Of a stretch of DNA of 64,000 nt, positions 41,871 through 50,299 are shown piece after piece. The notes below the pieces were generated by a model. It ran no database searches. It was not told the DNA's origin and saw nothing but the letters and a program-made list of their open reading frames with translations. The position numbers and the translations under genes are program-made. This DNA is from CAZIPE01 sp964541305 (lineage in GTDB: Bacteria; Patescibacteriota; Saccharimonadia; Saccharimonadales; UBA7683): positions 1 through 64,000 of the forward strand of contig CAZIPE010000002.1 in NCBI GenBank assembly GCA_964541305.1, read 5' to 3'. Numbering within the stretch: position 1 is the stretch's first letter; the number at the start of each line of letters is the position of its first letter.

Positions 41871-43154
41871 TTAAACGCTGAGGATCTTATTAAACTTTTC
41901 TTTAAGGCGATTCGTGCGACCCTCGCTTCCTAATATGGTATCATATCCGACCCGTAATAACCCTAATGCTGTAATCAGGGTATGATCTGTTACTTTTTCT
42001 GTCTTATCTGTTATATCGGCTACTTCATCTGGCGTAATCAGCTCGATGCTGGGTCGTTTGGTAAATGGCAGTTCTTTATACCAATCATCTTCTTTTAGCG
42101 CGCTCACGAGAGGCTTCAGACTCGCACCGCCACCACAGAGCAGGATTCGTTTTGGTAAGTGATCTAAGCCGGTGAACTCACTCAGAGCAAGTTCCACGCC
42201 ATCAAGCCAGACCTCAAGAGTTTTTTCAATTGCTTTGAGCGCTCCTTCTTTTTGACTCTTTTTAAGTTCGTCGCTATCTAAATTAAGTTTTATCTTCTCT
42301 GCCTGAGCAAAATTAACATCGAGCTCGTTGCTGATAGTGTTAGTAAAGGCTCGCCCGCCAATACCAAACATGCGCGTACCTTGCACACCACCATCATCTA
42401 CTACGGCAATATCGGTCGTACCACCACCAACATCAATCAAGATTGCAGTGAACGTGCTGGAGGCATCATTGCCAATTAAACTTCGTGAAACTGCGAATGG
42501 CTCAGCCGCAACGGCGATCAAATCGAGATCCAGTTGCGTTGCTACACGCTCAAGTGCCCCAATATGAACCATTGGTGCAAATGCGGTGTAGAGTTGCATG
42601 ATAATTTCTTTGCCCTGAAAACCAATTGGGTTACTGATTTTGTAGGTATCAATGTGGATGGAAACGATAGCGCTATTGACCAGTTTGACTTCAACATCTT
42701 TTTTCCCAGTTTCAAGTTCAAGTTGTTTTTGAGCACGCTCCAGCATTCTATCTTGTGCTCTGTCGATTATTAGTTCAATCTCAGTAGCGTCTAAAGGCTT
42801 TTCAGGGTTCGGACGACGATATTTAATGGTTGTTGTGAGCCCCTTCACTAATTCGCCGGCAATTCCTACGATCGCCTGACGAGGGCTTGCTCCCGCCATA
42901 TTTTCGGCTTTTGTAAGTGCTTTTTCGCAGTTTGCTACCACCCCTGCTATATCTGAAACAGCTCCTGACTGCATATCACTTAGCGCTTGTCGGGCACGCC
43001 CAACGCCAACAACTTCAAGTTCATCATCATTTACTTTTGCAATAACCGCTTTTACAAATTCAGTCCCCACATCAAGACCGACGATAAGTTGATCTGCTGA
43101 TTTTTTCGGCAACTTATCTTTGACATGAGCAAGTTGTTTAATTTTATTAAGCAT
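41871..43154 (-). CDS. actin-like ATPase, FtsA/PilM family
   Basis: 427 aa. Actin-fold phosphate motifs are LIVGLDVGTEFVKAVIAKV (phosphate 1) and AILIDVGGGTTDIAVVDDGG (phosphate 2), with the adenosine motif ILLCGGGASLKPL. An SHS2-like insertion lies near residues 85-165. The C-terminus TNRLKEKFNKILSV could form an amphipathic membrane-binding helix like that of FtsA, which PilM lacks. It therefore could be the division protein that tethers FtsZ, or a pilus platform protein. Its neighbour with a cytoplasmic domain and membrane span would fit either. TATAAT lies 8 nt before the ATG. Confidence 0.85.
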   Translation of the reverse strand: MLNKIKQLAHVKDKLPKKSADQLIVGLDVGTEFVKAVIAKVNDDELEVVGVGRARQALSDMQSGAVSDIAGVVANCEKALTKAENMAGASPRQAIVGIAGELVKGLTTTIKYRRPNPEKPLDATEIELIIDRAQDRMLERAQKQLELETGKKDVEVKLVNSAIVSIHIDTYKISNPIGFQGKEIIMQLYTAFAPMVHIGALERVATQLDLDLIAVAAEPFAVSRSLIGNDASSTFTAILIDVGGGTTDIAVVDDGGVQGTRMFGIGGRAFTNTISNELDVNFAQAEKIKLNLDSDELKKSQKEGALKAIEKTLEVWLDGVELALSEFTGLDHLPKRILLCGGGASLKPLVSALKEDDWYKELPFTKRPSIELITPDEVADITDKTEKVTDHTLITALGLLRVGYDTILGSEGRTNRLKEKFNKILSV

Positions 43155-43162
43155 TACCTCTA

Positions 43163-43168
43163 ATTATA
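43163..43168 (-). promoter_or_regulatory. -10 box, leaderless type (ftsA/pilM-like)
   Basis: TATAAT on the minus strand, 8 nt before the start codon at 43154. Confidence 0.55.
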
Positions 43169-43185
43169 CCATATCGGAGGTAGAT

Positions 43186-43560
43186 CTATATCTGGTCGCG
43201 TGAGCGCGTGCAGAATATAAAACTAATCCTAGATCCAGCCAACATAGTCTGTATTTCTTCTGACGGAATCGTTGGACTTGTAAGGGCAAGGTGGCCAATA
43301 ACTGCTTCTCTTTCTGAGATAGCGACATCATTGTCTCGAGAATATTCATTTATTGCCTTGGGTACCAAGCTTCTTAGCACCAACTCATCGTGCGACACAT
43401 TTCCCGGACTAGTTTCAAGCCATGTAATTTCAAGGCCATTTTTTTTCATAACTAAGCTACCCAGTAGAGAAACCTGAGATAATCCCGCTTCTTGACACTT
43501 CGCTTCAAGCACAGTTTCAAAATCTTTTTCAGTATTTAGTGTATTCATAGTCATATGCAC
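43186..43560 (-). CDS. unrecognised 124-aa protein
   Basis: Soluble mixed alpha/beta protein with no recognised family. It begins near MNTLNTEKDFETVLEAK, so the true start may be ATG 43548 rather than 43560. The middle contains KNGLEITWLETSPGNVSHDEL. It lies between alaS and the FtsA/PilM-like gene on the same strand, 25 bp before the latter. Confidence 0.55.
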   Translation of the reverse strand: MHMTMNTLNTEKDFETVLEAKCQEAGLSQVSLLGSLVMKKNGLEITWLETSPGNVSHDELVLRSLVPKAINEYSRDNDVAISEREAVIGHLALTSPTIPSEEIQTMLAGSRISFIFCTRSRDQI

Positions 43561-43598
43561 CTATTGGTGGCAGTGAACGAGTATACACTAGGGGTGAA

Positions 43599-45485
43599 CT
43601 ATTGCAAGATGGCTTTTATACGACGAATGCCAGCAGATGAGGCTTCTTCTTTGATGATCTTGAATTTCTTGCCGTCTTCGAAAAGTTGAAGAGTGTGATC
43701 GACATGAGGACCGCCACAGATTTCGAAACTGAACGGCTTAGTCTCAGTATCAGCTATCATCTTATATACTTTTACAGATTCACCATATCTATCACCAAAT
43801 TGACCGAGCGCGCCAAGAGGGCCTGTAGCCTCTTTGGTAGGATATTCAGCCCAACTTACTTTAAGGTCTTTGGCGATTTGTTCGTTGACAATCTTTTCAA
43901 CTTCGTCCAATTGCTCACGCGTTACTTTTTCAGGGTGAGAAAAATCAAATCTGAGTCGTTCTTCGGTAATGTTCGATCCTCGCTGAACAACATGATCACC
44001 AAGCACGTCGCGAAGCGCTTGGTACATCAGATGTGTAGCGGTATGATATTTTTTGTGAATCATTTGCTGACCACCAAGTCCGCCCTTAAACGTTCCTTTA
44101 CTGGCAGTTTGCGATCGCTCGCGTTGTTCTTTCATTAACTCATCAAATTCATCTTTCCAGTTTTCTGAGACATTCACCTCTTGCTTAAATGCTTCTTCAA
44201 CCGAAAGTTCTAATGGAAAACCGTACGTATCGTAGAGCGTAAAAACTTCTTTGCCGGTTAGTCCGTCTTTAGTCAGTTTTTCAAACTCACGTATACCCTT
44301 TCGTAATGTCTGTCGGAAAACTTTTTCTTCTCGCACCAGAATATCAATCACTTCTTGCTTCTTCTGGGAAACTTCAGGATAGTCTTGCTCATATAAACCA
44401 GTGATAACGGGTACTATTTCTTCACAGAAATTTTGTTCCACACCGAGCTCAAAGGCGAAGCGAATTGCCCGACGCATCAATCGACGCATAACGTAACCCT
44501 GTTCTTTGTTGCTTGGTTTGACACCATCTACGGCTAAGAACGTTGCAGCACGCAGATGGTCGGCTATTACGCGCATAGCGTTGGTATGATTGGCGTATTG
44601 TTTACCAGAAATCTGTTCTAACTTTTCAACGATTGGCCACATCAGCGATATCTTGAACACATCTGGTGAATCAATAGCTGCTGCAGCAATTCGCTCCAGA
44701 CCTCCGCCGAAGTCGACATTGGGTGCAGACAGTGGCTCAAACCCCTTTTCAGTACGTTTGTATTGCATAAATACTTGATTACCAATTTCAATGAAACGGC
44801 CAGAATCACTCGCAGGGTGCGCCTCACCGTATCCATCGGCATGATTCTGCTTACCAAAGTCGTAAAATACTTCGCTATCAGGACCACATGGGTCACCAAT
44901 TGGTGTCTTCTCAAGTCCACCTCCGCGAGACCACCAGTTTTCACCGTCATCATAGAAAAATATTCTCTCACCTGCGTTAATACCACGCTTATCACCGTCT
45001 TCTTGTGAGCCTATTTCAGCAATCTTGGCATCAATTCCTCTTTCTTTAAACAGATTTTGCCATATTTGAGCAGCTTCGTCGTCCCGCGGTATACCCGCTT
45101 TTTCATCGCCAATAAAACACGTGACATATATTTTTTTAGGGTCAAGGCCAACCACGTCAACCAAAAATGTGAAGAACCACTTGATCTGCTCTTCTTTAAA
45201 ATAATCACCCATACTCCAGTTACCAAGCATTTCAAAGAAAGTAGTGTGACGATTATCACCGACATCTTCAATATCCATAGAACGCAGACATGTCTGAGAA
45301 TTCACAAGACGCTTACCTTGAGGGTGTTCCTCACCCAGAAGATACGGTATCAGCGGCTGCATCCCGGAACCAGTAAATAGGGTAGTGGGGTCATTGTATG
45401 GCACTAAAAGTGCCCGAGGAATCATCTCGTGCCCACTTTTCTTGAAGAATTCTAAATACTTTCGTCTAATTTCTTGTGCATTCAT
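43599..45485 (-). CDS. alaS: alanyl-tRNA synthetase lacking the C-terminal domains
   Basis: 628 aa against ~870 in E. coli. The class II core (~1-240; LFTGSGMQPLIPYLLG, RTEKGFEPL) and helical tRNA-binding domain are present. The editing domain is also present, with its zinc site HTATH near residue 485 and CGGPHVDHT near 595. The protein ends right after the editing domain (SSAGIRRIKAIL), so the DHHA1/C-Ala region that normally cooperates with editing is absent. This is a compact form seen in reduced genomes. TATAAT lies 7 nt before the ATG. Confidence 0.95.
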   Translation of the reverse strand: MNAQEIRRKYLEFFKKSGHEMIPRALLVPYNDPTTLFTGSGMQPLIPYLLGEEHPQGKRLVNSQTCLRSMDIEDVGDNRHTTFFEMLGNWSMGDYFKEEQIKWFFTFLVDVVGLDPKKIYVTCFIGDEKAGIPRDDEAAQIWQNLFKERGIDAKIAEIGSQEDGDKRGINAGERIFFYDDGENWWSRGGGLEKTPIGDPCGPDSEVFYDFGKQNHADGYGEAHPASDSGRFIEIGNQVFMQYKRTEKGFEPLSAPNVDFGGGLERIAAAAIDSPDVFKISLMWPIVEKLEQISGKQYANHTNAMRVIADHLRAATFLAVDGVKPSNKEQGYVMRRLMRRAIRFAFELGVEQNFCEEIVPVITGLYEQDYPEVSQKKQEVIDILVREEKVFRQTLRKGIREFEKLTKDGLTGKEVFTLYDTYGFPLELSVEEAFKQEVNVSENWKDEFDELMKEQRERSQTASKGTFKGGLGGQQMIHKKYHTATHLMYQALRDVLGDHVVQRGSNITEERLRFDFSHPEKVTREQLDEVEKIVNEQIAKDLKVSWAEYPTKEATGPLGALGQFGDRYGESVKVYKMIADTETKPFSFEICGGPHVDHTLQLFEDGKKFKIIKEEASSAGIRRIKAILQ

Positions 45486-45492
45486 TTTAGTT

Positions 45493-45498
45493 ATTATA
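45493..45498 (-). promoter_or_regulatory. -10 box, leaderless type (alaS)
   Basis: TATAAT on the minus strand, 7 nt before the alaS ATG; no ribosome site in between. Confidence 0.55.
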
Positions 45499-45517
45499 AC
45501 AGATATAGGTCACTTGA

Positions 45518-45958
45518 CTAATCTACGATGGCTTCAGCAACAATACGAGCAGTGTCGCCCTGTAATTCATCATTAAACCCAGCCCTAGCACGTATCACTA
45601 AGCAGGGTAAGGTGCCCGCGACAAGACCATTGCAAGCATCGGGCCTCATGGGAGAGGGGTTATCGTAGATACTACATGTATTTTTAAGACTTAAATGCCC
45701 GCAGTCTGCAACAAGTTTGAAGAACCCATAGCCAGCTGGAATTTGAAATGCCTAATCCTTTTCTGAAAGTTTTATTGGTTCAGAATCTTCATCGCGAGGT
45801 TCAACCAATGTTTTTGTTCTGATCTTCAAAAGGTTACTACCTGCTTCGGCCCTGTTCATGAATATACCCGTACCAATTCTGCAGCACGCGCCGTTGCAAT
45901 CATTAACACAATCTAGGTCGAGCAATATATTTGGCCCTTTGTTTTTTCTCTTTGTCAT
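45518..45958 (-). pseudogene. YkgJ/UPF0153-like metal-binding protein with in-frame amber
   Basis: The frame from ATG 45958 reads to a TAG at 45752-45754, continues in the same frame without any other stop, and ends at TAG 45518. Both halves belong together. The N-part carries DCNGACC and the C-part carries ADCGHLSLKNTCSIYDN and RPDAC, the spaced cysteines of the YkgJ-type Fe/Zn-chelating family. The start overlaps the mnmA stop as ATGA, so it is the last gene of the thiouridylation cluster. The downstream half is perfectly open over 77 codons. Either the gene was interrupted very recently, TAG is read through, or it is a sequencing error. Confidence 0.75.
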
Positions 45959-47010
45959 ATTATTATTCCCCCACCCAGACATACTTCACCTTCATAAAAA
46001 ACCGCCGATTGACCTGGGGTTAACGCACGAATATCATCGTTCAAAGATACTTTTAATTGTTCGTTTATTGGTTCTATAGAACATGCCGTTAATGGAGCTC
46101 TGTGCCGTGTGCGAACGTATAGTTGAGAATCGGTAGCTGGAAGTTGGTTGTTGGAGTTAATCCAATGTACATCTGATACTACAAACTCATTTTGCCAGAG
46201 CTTACTGTCGTTCAAATCGGTCGTGACGTACACCTCGTTCTTCTTCATATCTTTACCAACAACGTAATAGGGCATGCCACCACCCACATCTAGCCCGTGT
46301 CGTTGACCAATCGTATAGAAAATTGCTCCGTCATGTTGGCCAATAACCTTGCACGATTCTTTTTCTATGATTTTACCTGGTTCTGTTTGTACGAAGTTTT
46401 TCAGAAAATCCTTAATCCCAATCTGCCCGACAAAGCAGATGCCCACTGAATCCTTCTTTTGGGCGGTGACTAAACCGAGTTCTTTGGCTCTCTTGCGCAC
46501 ATCAGGTTTCAGCATGTCTCCCAACGGGAAGAGCGTTCTTGAAAGCGCCGCTTTTGTTACTCGATACAAAAAATAAGTCTGGTCTTTGTTATCATCAGTT
46601 GCTTTAAGCAACTTTCCGTCCTGTACTTTTGCATAATGACCAGTGGCAATAAGATCTGCACCATCTTCGAGTGCTGTTTGTAAAAACAACTTAAACTTCA
46701 CTTCTTGATTGCACATAATGTCAGGGTTGGGAGTGCGACCGGCTTGAAATTCTTCAATCATATAGTCGACGACTTTGTGCTTATATTCCTTTTGAAAGTC
46801 ATAAATTTTAAATGGAATACCGAGTTGAACCGCGACGCGCTTAGCATCCGCTAAATCTTCTCGCCACGGGCACTTGAATCCCGGAAGGTCACGAGCCCAG
46901 TTTTTCATAAACACACCGGTAACATCGTAGCCTTGCTCAATCAGCAGGGCAGCCGTAACAGAGCTATCGACTCCTCCGCTCATCCCGACATATACTTTTT
47001 GCTGCGCCAT
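45955..47010 (-). CDS. mnmA: tRNA 2-thiouridylase MnmA
   Basis: 351 aa, full length. The PP-loop GMSGGVDSSVTAALL is at residue ~8. The two catalytic cysteines are in NPDIMCNQEVKF near 98 and SVGICFVGQ near 195. The central domain and C-terminal beta barrel follow (LTPGQSAVFYEGEVCLGGG). It makes s2U34 in tRNAs for Lys, Glu and Gln, using sulfur from a cysteine desulfurase encoded two genes upstream. Its start abuts the DUF218 gene stop by one base, and its stop overlaps the YkgJ-like start, so the cluster is translationally coupled. Confidence 0.95.
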   Translation of the reverse strand: MAQQKVYVGMSGGVDSSVTAALLIEQGYDVTGVFMKNWARDLPGFKCPWREDLADAKRVAVQLGIPFKIYDFQKEYKHKVVDYMIEEFQAGRTPNPDIMCNQEVKFKLFLQTALEDGADLIATGHYAKVQDGKLLKATDDNKDQTYFLYRVTKAALSRTLFPLGDMLKPDVRKRAKELGLVTAQKKDSVGICFVGQIGIKDFLKNFVQTEPGKIIEKESCKVIGQHDGAIFYTIGQRHGLDVGGGMPYYVVGKDMKKNEVYVTTDLNDSKLWQNEFVVSDVHWINSNNQLPATDSQLYVRTRHRAPLTACSIEPINEQLKVSLNDDIRALTPGQSAVFYEGEVCLGGGIII

Positions 47011-47558
47011 CAGAGAATGTTCTTGGCTACTTCACCTATAGTAATCCACCAGCCATAGGGAGTGAGCCACCAGGTTTTCGGATTCCAGTTTTTATCATCT
47101 GCTGGTGCGTTGATTACTACCACATTTGGTAAAACAGCTTGAAGTTCTTTGTTGGCCCTTTTTTGATGATATTCACTGGTTACAAGTATTATCTTCTTAC
47201 TATCGGCCAGGTACGTCTTTACACCACTGGCGTTTTCTTTTGTGTCACGCGAATTTTCATCAATCCGTATGGCATCAGCGGGCACACCTTTTTGTATGGC
47301 GAGTTCCTGCATAACAAGCGCGTTACTCGGACTGTTTGGATCTTTGGCTGCGCCTGAAAAAACCAGTAATGGCGCGTAACCTTCGGAGTAGAGTGCAATG
47401 GCTTTTAAGGCGCGTGCCGTTGTGTCACCACCGCTCACCGCCACAATAGCATCGGCTTTTTCAAGCGGGTCTTTAGCTTGCAGAAATTGTGTCACACCAA
47501 AAATAGAGCCACCTACAACGACGATTATGAATACAAGAACTGCAATAAGTTTGCCCAT
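47010..47558 (-). CDS. DUF218/YdcF-SanA family protein
   Basis: About 182 aa from ATG 47558; TATAAT (complement of 47565-47570) lies 6 nt upstream and favours this start. One N-terminal membrane helix (KLIAVLVFIIVVVGGSIFGV) precedes a DUF218 domain: ADAIVAVSGGDTTARALKAI, the DENSRDTKENA motif and VTSEYHQKRANKELQ. Family members (SanA, ElyC) affect envelope barrier and peptidoglycan precursor metabolism. It sits between the cysteine desulfurase and mnmA. A second DUF218 protein without a membrane helix is at 56.5 kb. Confidence 0.82.
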   Translation of the reverse strand: MGKLIAVLVFIIVVVGGSIFGVTQFLQAKDPLEKADAIVAVSGGDTTARALKAIALYSEGYAPLLVFSGAAKDPNSPSNALVMQELAIQKGVPADAIRIDENSRDTKENASGVKTYLADSKKIILVTSEYHQKRANKELQAVLPNVVVINAPADDKNWNPKTWWLTPYGWWITIGEVAKNIL

Positions 47559-47565
47559 CATTCTA

Positions 47566-48726
47566 TTATACCAAGTGTGCATGTAGCTTTAATATACGAG
47601 ACAAAATTTCGCTGGCGCGCGCAATTTCAGCTTTGGTAGTGTTCCGACCCAGCGTTACGCGCAGTGACGAATTGGCCTCGTTAATAGATAGCCCACACGC
47701 ACGCAGTACATGGCTCGGCTCATCGTTACTGGCCGTACATGCGCTCCCAGTGGCGACCATCACACCAGCCTCATCAAGCTCCATCACCAAGCGTTCACCG
47801 TCCACCCCAGCAATAGCGATATTAAGATTATTGGGCAGACGCATAGTGGGGTGACCGTTCAACGTGATTCCTGTGTGTTTTTGCGAAAGCATCGCAAGTA
47901 ACTCATCCCGCATGAGTGTGAGTCGATCCGACTCCACTTTGCGGTCTTGTTGAACTTTTTGCAACATCGTCGCAAATGAGTGAATCGCCCCTACATTCTC
48001 AGTTCCGCTCCTCAAACCATCTTCCTGACCGCCACCTTTTATAAGGCTACTTAGTTCGGTGCCTGAACGTACGTACACACAACCACTTTGCTTCATAGCA
48101 TAGATCTTCCCGCCGTTTAATGTCATCAAATCAACTTTTGATCGTGAAACGTGCAAATCAAGATAATTTGCCGCCTGGCAGGCATCCGTATGTAAGTATA
48201 TCGGCATCTGATTGCCTTGTTTCTCCCGCTCAGCACGTATCGTTTCAATAAGTGCCGAGATACGTCTGATGGGCTGTATGGTGCCAATTTCATTGTTGGC
48301 GTACATGACACTCACCAGAGCCGTGTTATCTGTTATAAGATCACCCAGTGCGCTAACATCGACTATACCGCTTGGATCTACAGGAATGTGTTTTACACGG
48401 TACACGCTTGCTGGCTCAAGGACTGATTCATGTTCAATGCTTGAAACGAGCACTTCACCGTCAGGATGTTGTCTCATTATTCCTTGTATGGCCAGATTAT
48501 TGGCTTCTGTGCCACCAGCAGTAAATATGATCTCTTGCTCTTTTGCACCTAGTATCTGAGCCACGCTTGAACGAGCACGGTCGACCGCTTTTCTCACTTC
48601 ACGTGCCGACTGGTAGATGGCGGAAGGATTATAAAATACATCCTGTAAATAAGGTTGCATCGCTTCAATAGCCTCATCGGCCATCGGCGTTGCAGCCGCA
48701 TAATCAAGATATAGTGGGGTGTCCAT
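47566..48726 (-). CDS. cysteine desulfurase (NifS/IscS type)
   Basis: 386 aa PLP enzyme. The N-terminus YLDYAAATPMADEAIEAM and TAGGTEANNLAIQG are typical, as is the PLP lysine region TLNGGKIYAMKQSG near residue 205. The sulfur-accepting Cys is in VATGSACTASNDEPSHVL near 325, in the short-loop class I context. It supplies persulfide, here most likely to MnmA encoded two genes downstream on the same strand. TACAAT lies 7 nt before the ATG. Confidence 0.93.
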   Translation of the reverse strand: MDTPLYLDYAAATPMADEAIEAMQPYLQDVFYNPSAIYQSAREVRKAVDRARSSVAQILGAKEQEIIFTAGGTEANNLAIQGIMRQHPDGEVLVSSIEHESVLEPASVYRVKHIPVDPSGIVDVSALGDLITDNTALVSVMYANNEIGTIQPIRRISALIETIRAEREKQGNQMPIYLHTDACQAANYLDLHVSRSKVDLMTLNGGKIYAMKQSGCVYVRSGTELSSLIKGGGQEDGLRSGTENVGAIHSFATMLQKVQQDRKVESDRLTLMRDELLAMLSQKHTGITLNGHPTMRLPNNLNIAIAGVDGERLVMELDEAGVMVATGSACTASNDEPSHVLRACGLSINEANSSLRVTLGRNTTKAEIARASEILSRILKLHAHLV

Positions 48727-48733
48727 GGCTTCT

Positions 48734-48739
48734 ATTGTA
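48734..48739 (-). promoter_or_regulatory. -10 box, leaderless type (cysteine desulfurase)
   Basis: TACAAT on the minus strand, 7 nt before the ATG at 48726, in the gap after the 139-aa gene. Confidence 0.5.
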
Positions 48740-48743
48740 GCAA

Positions 48744-49163
48744 CTAAACAGTGGCAACCTGCTGGCCATAGACATGACGCGCAACTTCTTTATGATACAA
48801 CCGTACTGCCGCATCAAATCGCCTTAACTCTTCGCCCGTAAGCTGTTTGTATTGCCCACCATTTACTTGCTTCAAGATACCACTCGGGTCAACCTCGTAG
48901 TTCACAATGAACTGTTGCATTACACCCTTTTTATCACGCCACTGTTCGTGCCAAATCCAAGTATGCTCATCTAAACAAAAGAATTCTCTCTCGTGACCAC
49001 TAGGCACCGGACCAAGAATGCGCGATCCCACCGCCGCTTCGCGGGCAATATATTCTTTCTCTTTTTTAACTCGTAGCTGATCTAAACTAAGGGCCGGTAC
49101 GACGAGCCCCATGGCACGAGTGGCTTTTGTGCCAAATAGTACTTCTGAAAACTTACGAAGCAT
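48744..49163 (-). CDS. unrecognised 139-aa protein
   Basis: Soluble protein with a tryptophan-rich middle (EHTWIWHEQWRDKKGVMQQFIVNYEVD) and a helical C-terminus (LRRFDAAVRLYHKEVARHVYGQ). No known family recognised. Its first base is the last base of the upstream 112-aa gene, so the two are coupled and probably act together. They lie between tatD and the cysteine desulfurase. Confidence 0.65.
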   Translation of the reverse strand: MLRKFSEVLFGTKATRAMGLVVPALSLDQLRVKKEKEYIAREAAVGSRILGPVPSGHEREFFCLDEHTWIWHEQWRDKKGVMQQFIVNYEVDPSGILKQVNGGQYKQLTGEELRRFDAAVRLYHKEVARHVYGQQVATV

Positions 49164-49501
49164 TAGTTCTGACTCCGCATTTCATGATTGATCTCTTCGT
49201 GCCGTAGACGTACCGTTTCAGAAGCGACTTGAGAGGCTAAATCGGCAACAGATTGTGGAGTAATAATAACTTCACCCTCGTGTGATATACCCACAAGAGG
49301 CTCACCACGACTTTGATCTGAAAGCGCAACACCTGAAGTGGCATCTTGTACAAGTCCACGCAGGTATTCGGGTTTAAAATCAATTGACCGGCCAAGCTGT
49401 TCAGGAGAAACGACACCTTCAACTGTAACTTCGGGATTAAAACTATATTCCGAATAGTTTTCGGGCATTGGCTGTAGTCTGTCTTGCTGTGTCTGTGACA
49501 T
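49163..49501 (-). CDS. unrecognised 112-aa protein overlapping tatD
   Basis: Acidic, Gln/Ser-rich soluble protein without recognised domains. It starts at ATG 49501 or 49468, either way inside the last 60 bp of tatD. It is followed by the 139-aa gene with a one-base overlap. The chain tatD, 112-aa, 139-aa looks like one transcript. A two-protein complex is an inference from coupling only. Confidence 0.6.
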   Translation of the reverse strand: MSQTQQDRLQPMPENYSEYSFNPEVTVEGVVSPEQLGRSIDFKPEYLRGLVQDATSGVALSDQSRGEPLVGISHEGEVIITPQSVADLASQVASETVRLRHEEINHEMRSQN

Positions 49502-50234
49502 CTTCTCCTCTTAACTCCGCCAGGTATTGTGTGATATATATCACATTTTCCGGCGTGTTGATATTACCACGCTTGGGCTTTGGTGTCAAGAAGGGTGAGT
49601 CAGTTTCTACAACAATTTTTTCAAGCGGTATCTCTTTAAACAAATCTACCTGCCACTGGTGGCTGGTAAAGGTAGCGATGCCGTTAATACCGATTAGTAA
49701 GCCTCTCTCTAGGGCTTTTTCCAAATGTTCTGGTCTGTCGGTAAAACTATGTAGCACTCCTCGCACCTTATACTTATCGTAAATCGGCCAAAAATCGTTA
49801 AATGCTTCTCGAACATGGAAGCTTACTGGTAAATTATGTTTTTGAGCAATTTCAAGCTGACCCTCAAGTAGCTTTGTTTGTTTTTCCAACAGCCGACCAC
49901 GGTCATTATAGTAAAAATCGAAGCCACACTCGCCTATGGCGACCACTTTTGTATCTGATGCAAGTTGATCGAGCTCTTTAAGGTGTTCTTCCATCTCGGC
50001 ACCAGAAAGTTTTGATGCCTCATGGGGGTGAATTCCGACACTAGCCCAGTAGTTTTTTGGATTATCGTGAGCACACACAGTAGCCCGCTTACTATCCTCA
50101 AGACTCGTTCCTATTCCTATCATCTTTGTCACGCCCAACTGTACAGACGAAGCAATAACAGAGTAGGCTTGCTTAGCGCTGAAAAACTCAGGATCATGCA
50201 GGTGGCAGTGGGTATCAATAAATTCCATACTCAT
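49443..50234 (-). CDS. tatD: TatD family metal-dependent DNase
   Basis: 263 aa, usual length. The TIM-barrel metal motifs are IDTHCHLHDP at the N-terminus, IGECGFDFYY near residue 95 (with the catalytic Glu), VSFHVREAF near 135, LHSFTDRP near 160 and ETDSPFLTPKP near 212. It is a 3'-5' exonuclease and hydrolase linked to DNA repair and turnover. The start may be ATG 50234 or 50228 (MEFIDTHCH). The final ~60 bp overlap the next gene. Confidence 0.93.
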   Translation of the reverse strand: MSMEFIDTHCHLHDPEFFSAKQAYSVIASSVQLGVTKMIGIGTSLEDSKRATVCAHDNPKNYWASVGIHPHEASKLSGAEMEEHLKELDQLASDTKVVAIGECGFDFYYNDRGRLLEKQTKLLEGQLEIAQKHNLPVSFHVREAFNDFWPIYDKYKVRGVLHSFTDRPEHLEKALERGLLIGINGIATFTSHQWQVDLFKEIPLEKIVVETDSPFLTPKPKRGNINTPENVIYITQYLAELRGEDVTDTARQTTANARKLFGI

Positions 50235-50286
50235 AGTTTCTTACAGATGAGCTTAAACAGCAAACCAAATCTGCTCGTTTTTAGCG

Positions 50287-50292
50287 TACAAT
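50287..50292 (+). promoter_or_regulatory. -10 box, leaderless type
   Basis: TACAAT ends 7 nt before ATG 50300 of the M15 peptidase gene. Confidence 0.5.
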
Positions 50293-50299
50293 AAAAGCT

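Noticed and set aside
45518..45958. Alternative genetic code (stop reassigned)
   Set aside because: TAG, TAA and TGA all end many intact genes here; a single in-frame TAG does not support reassignment.
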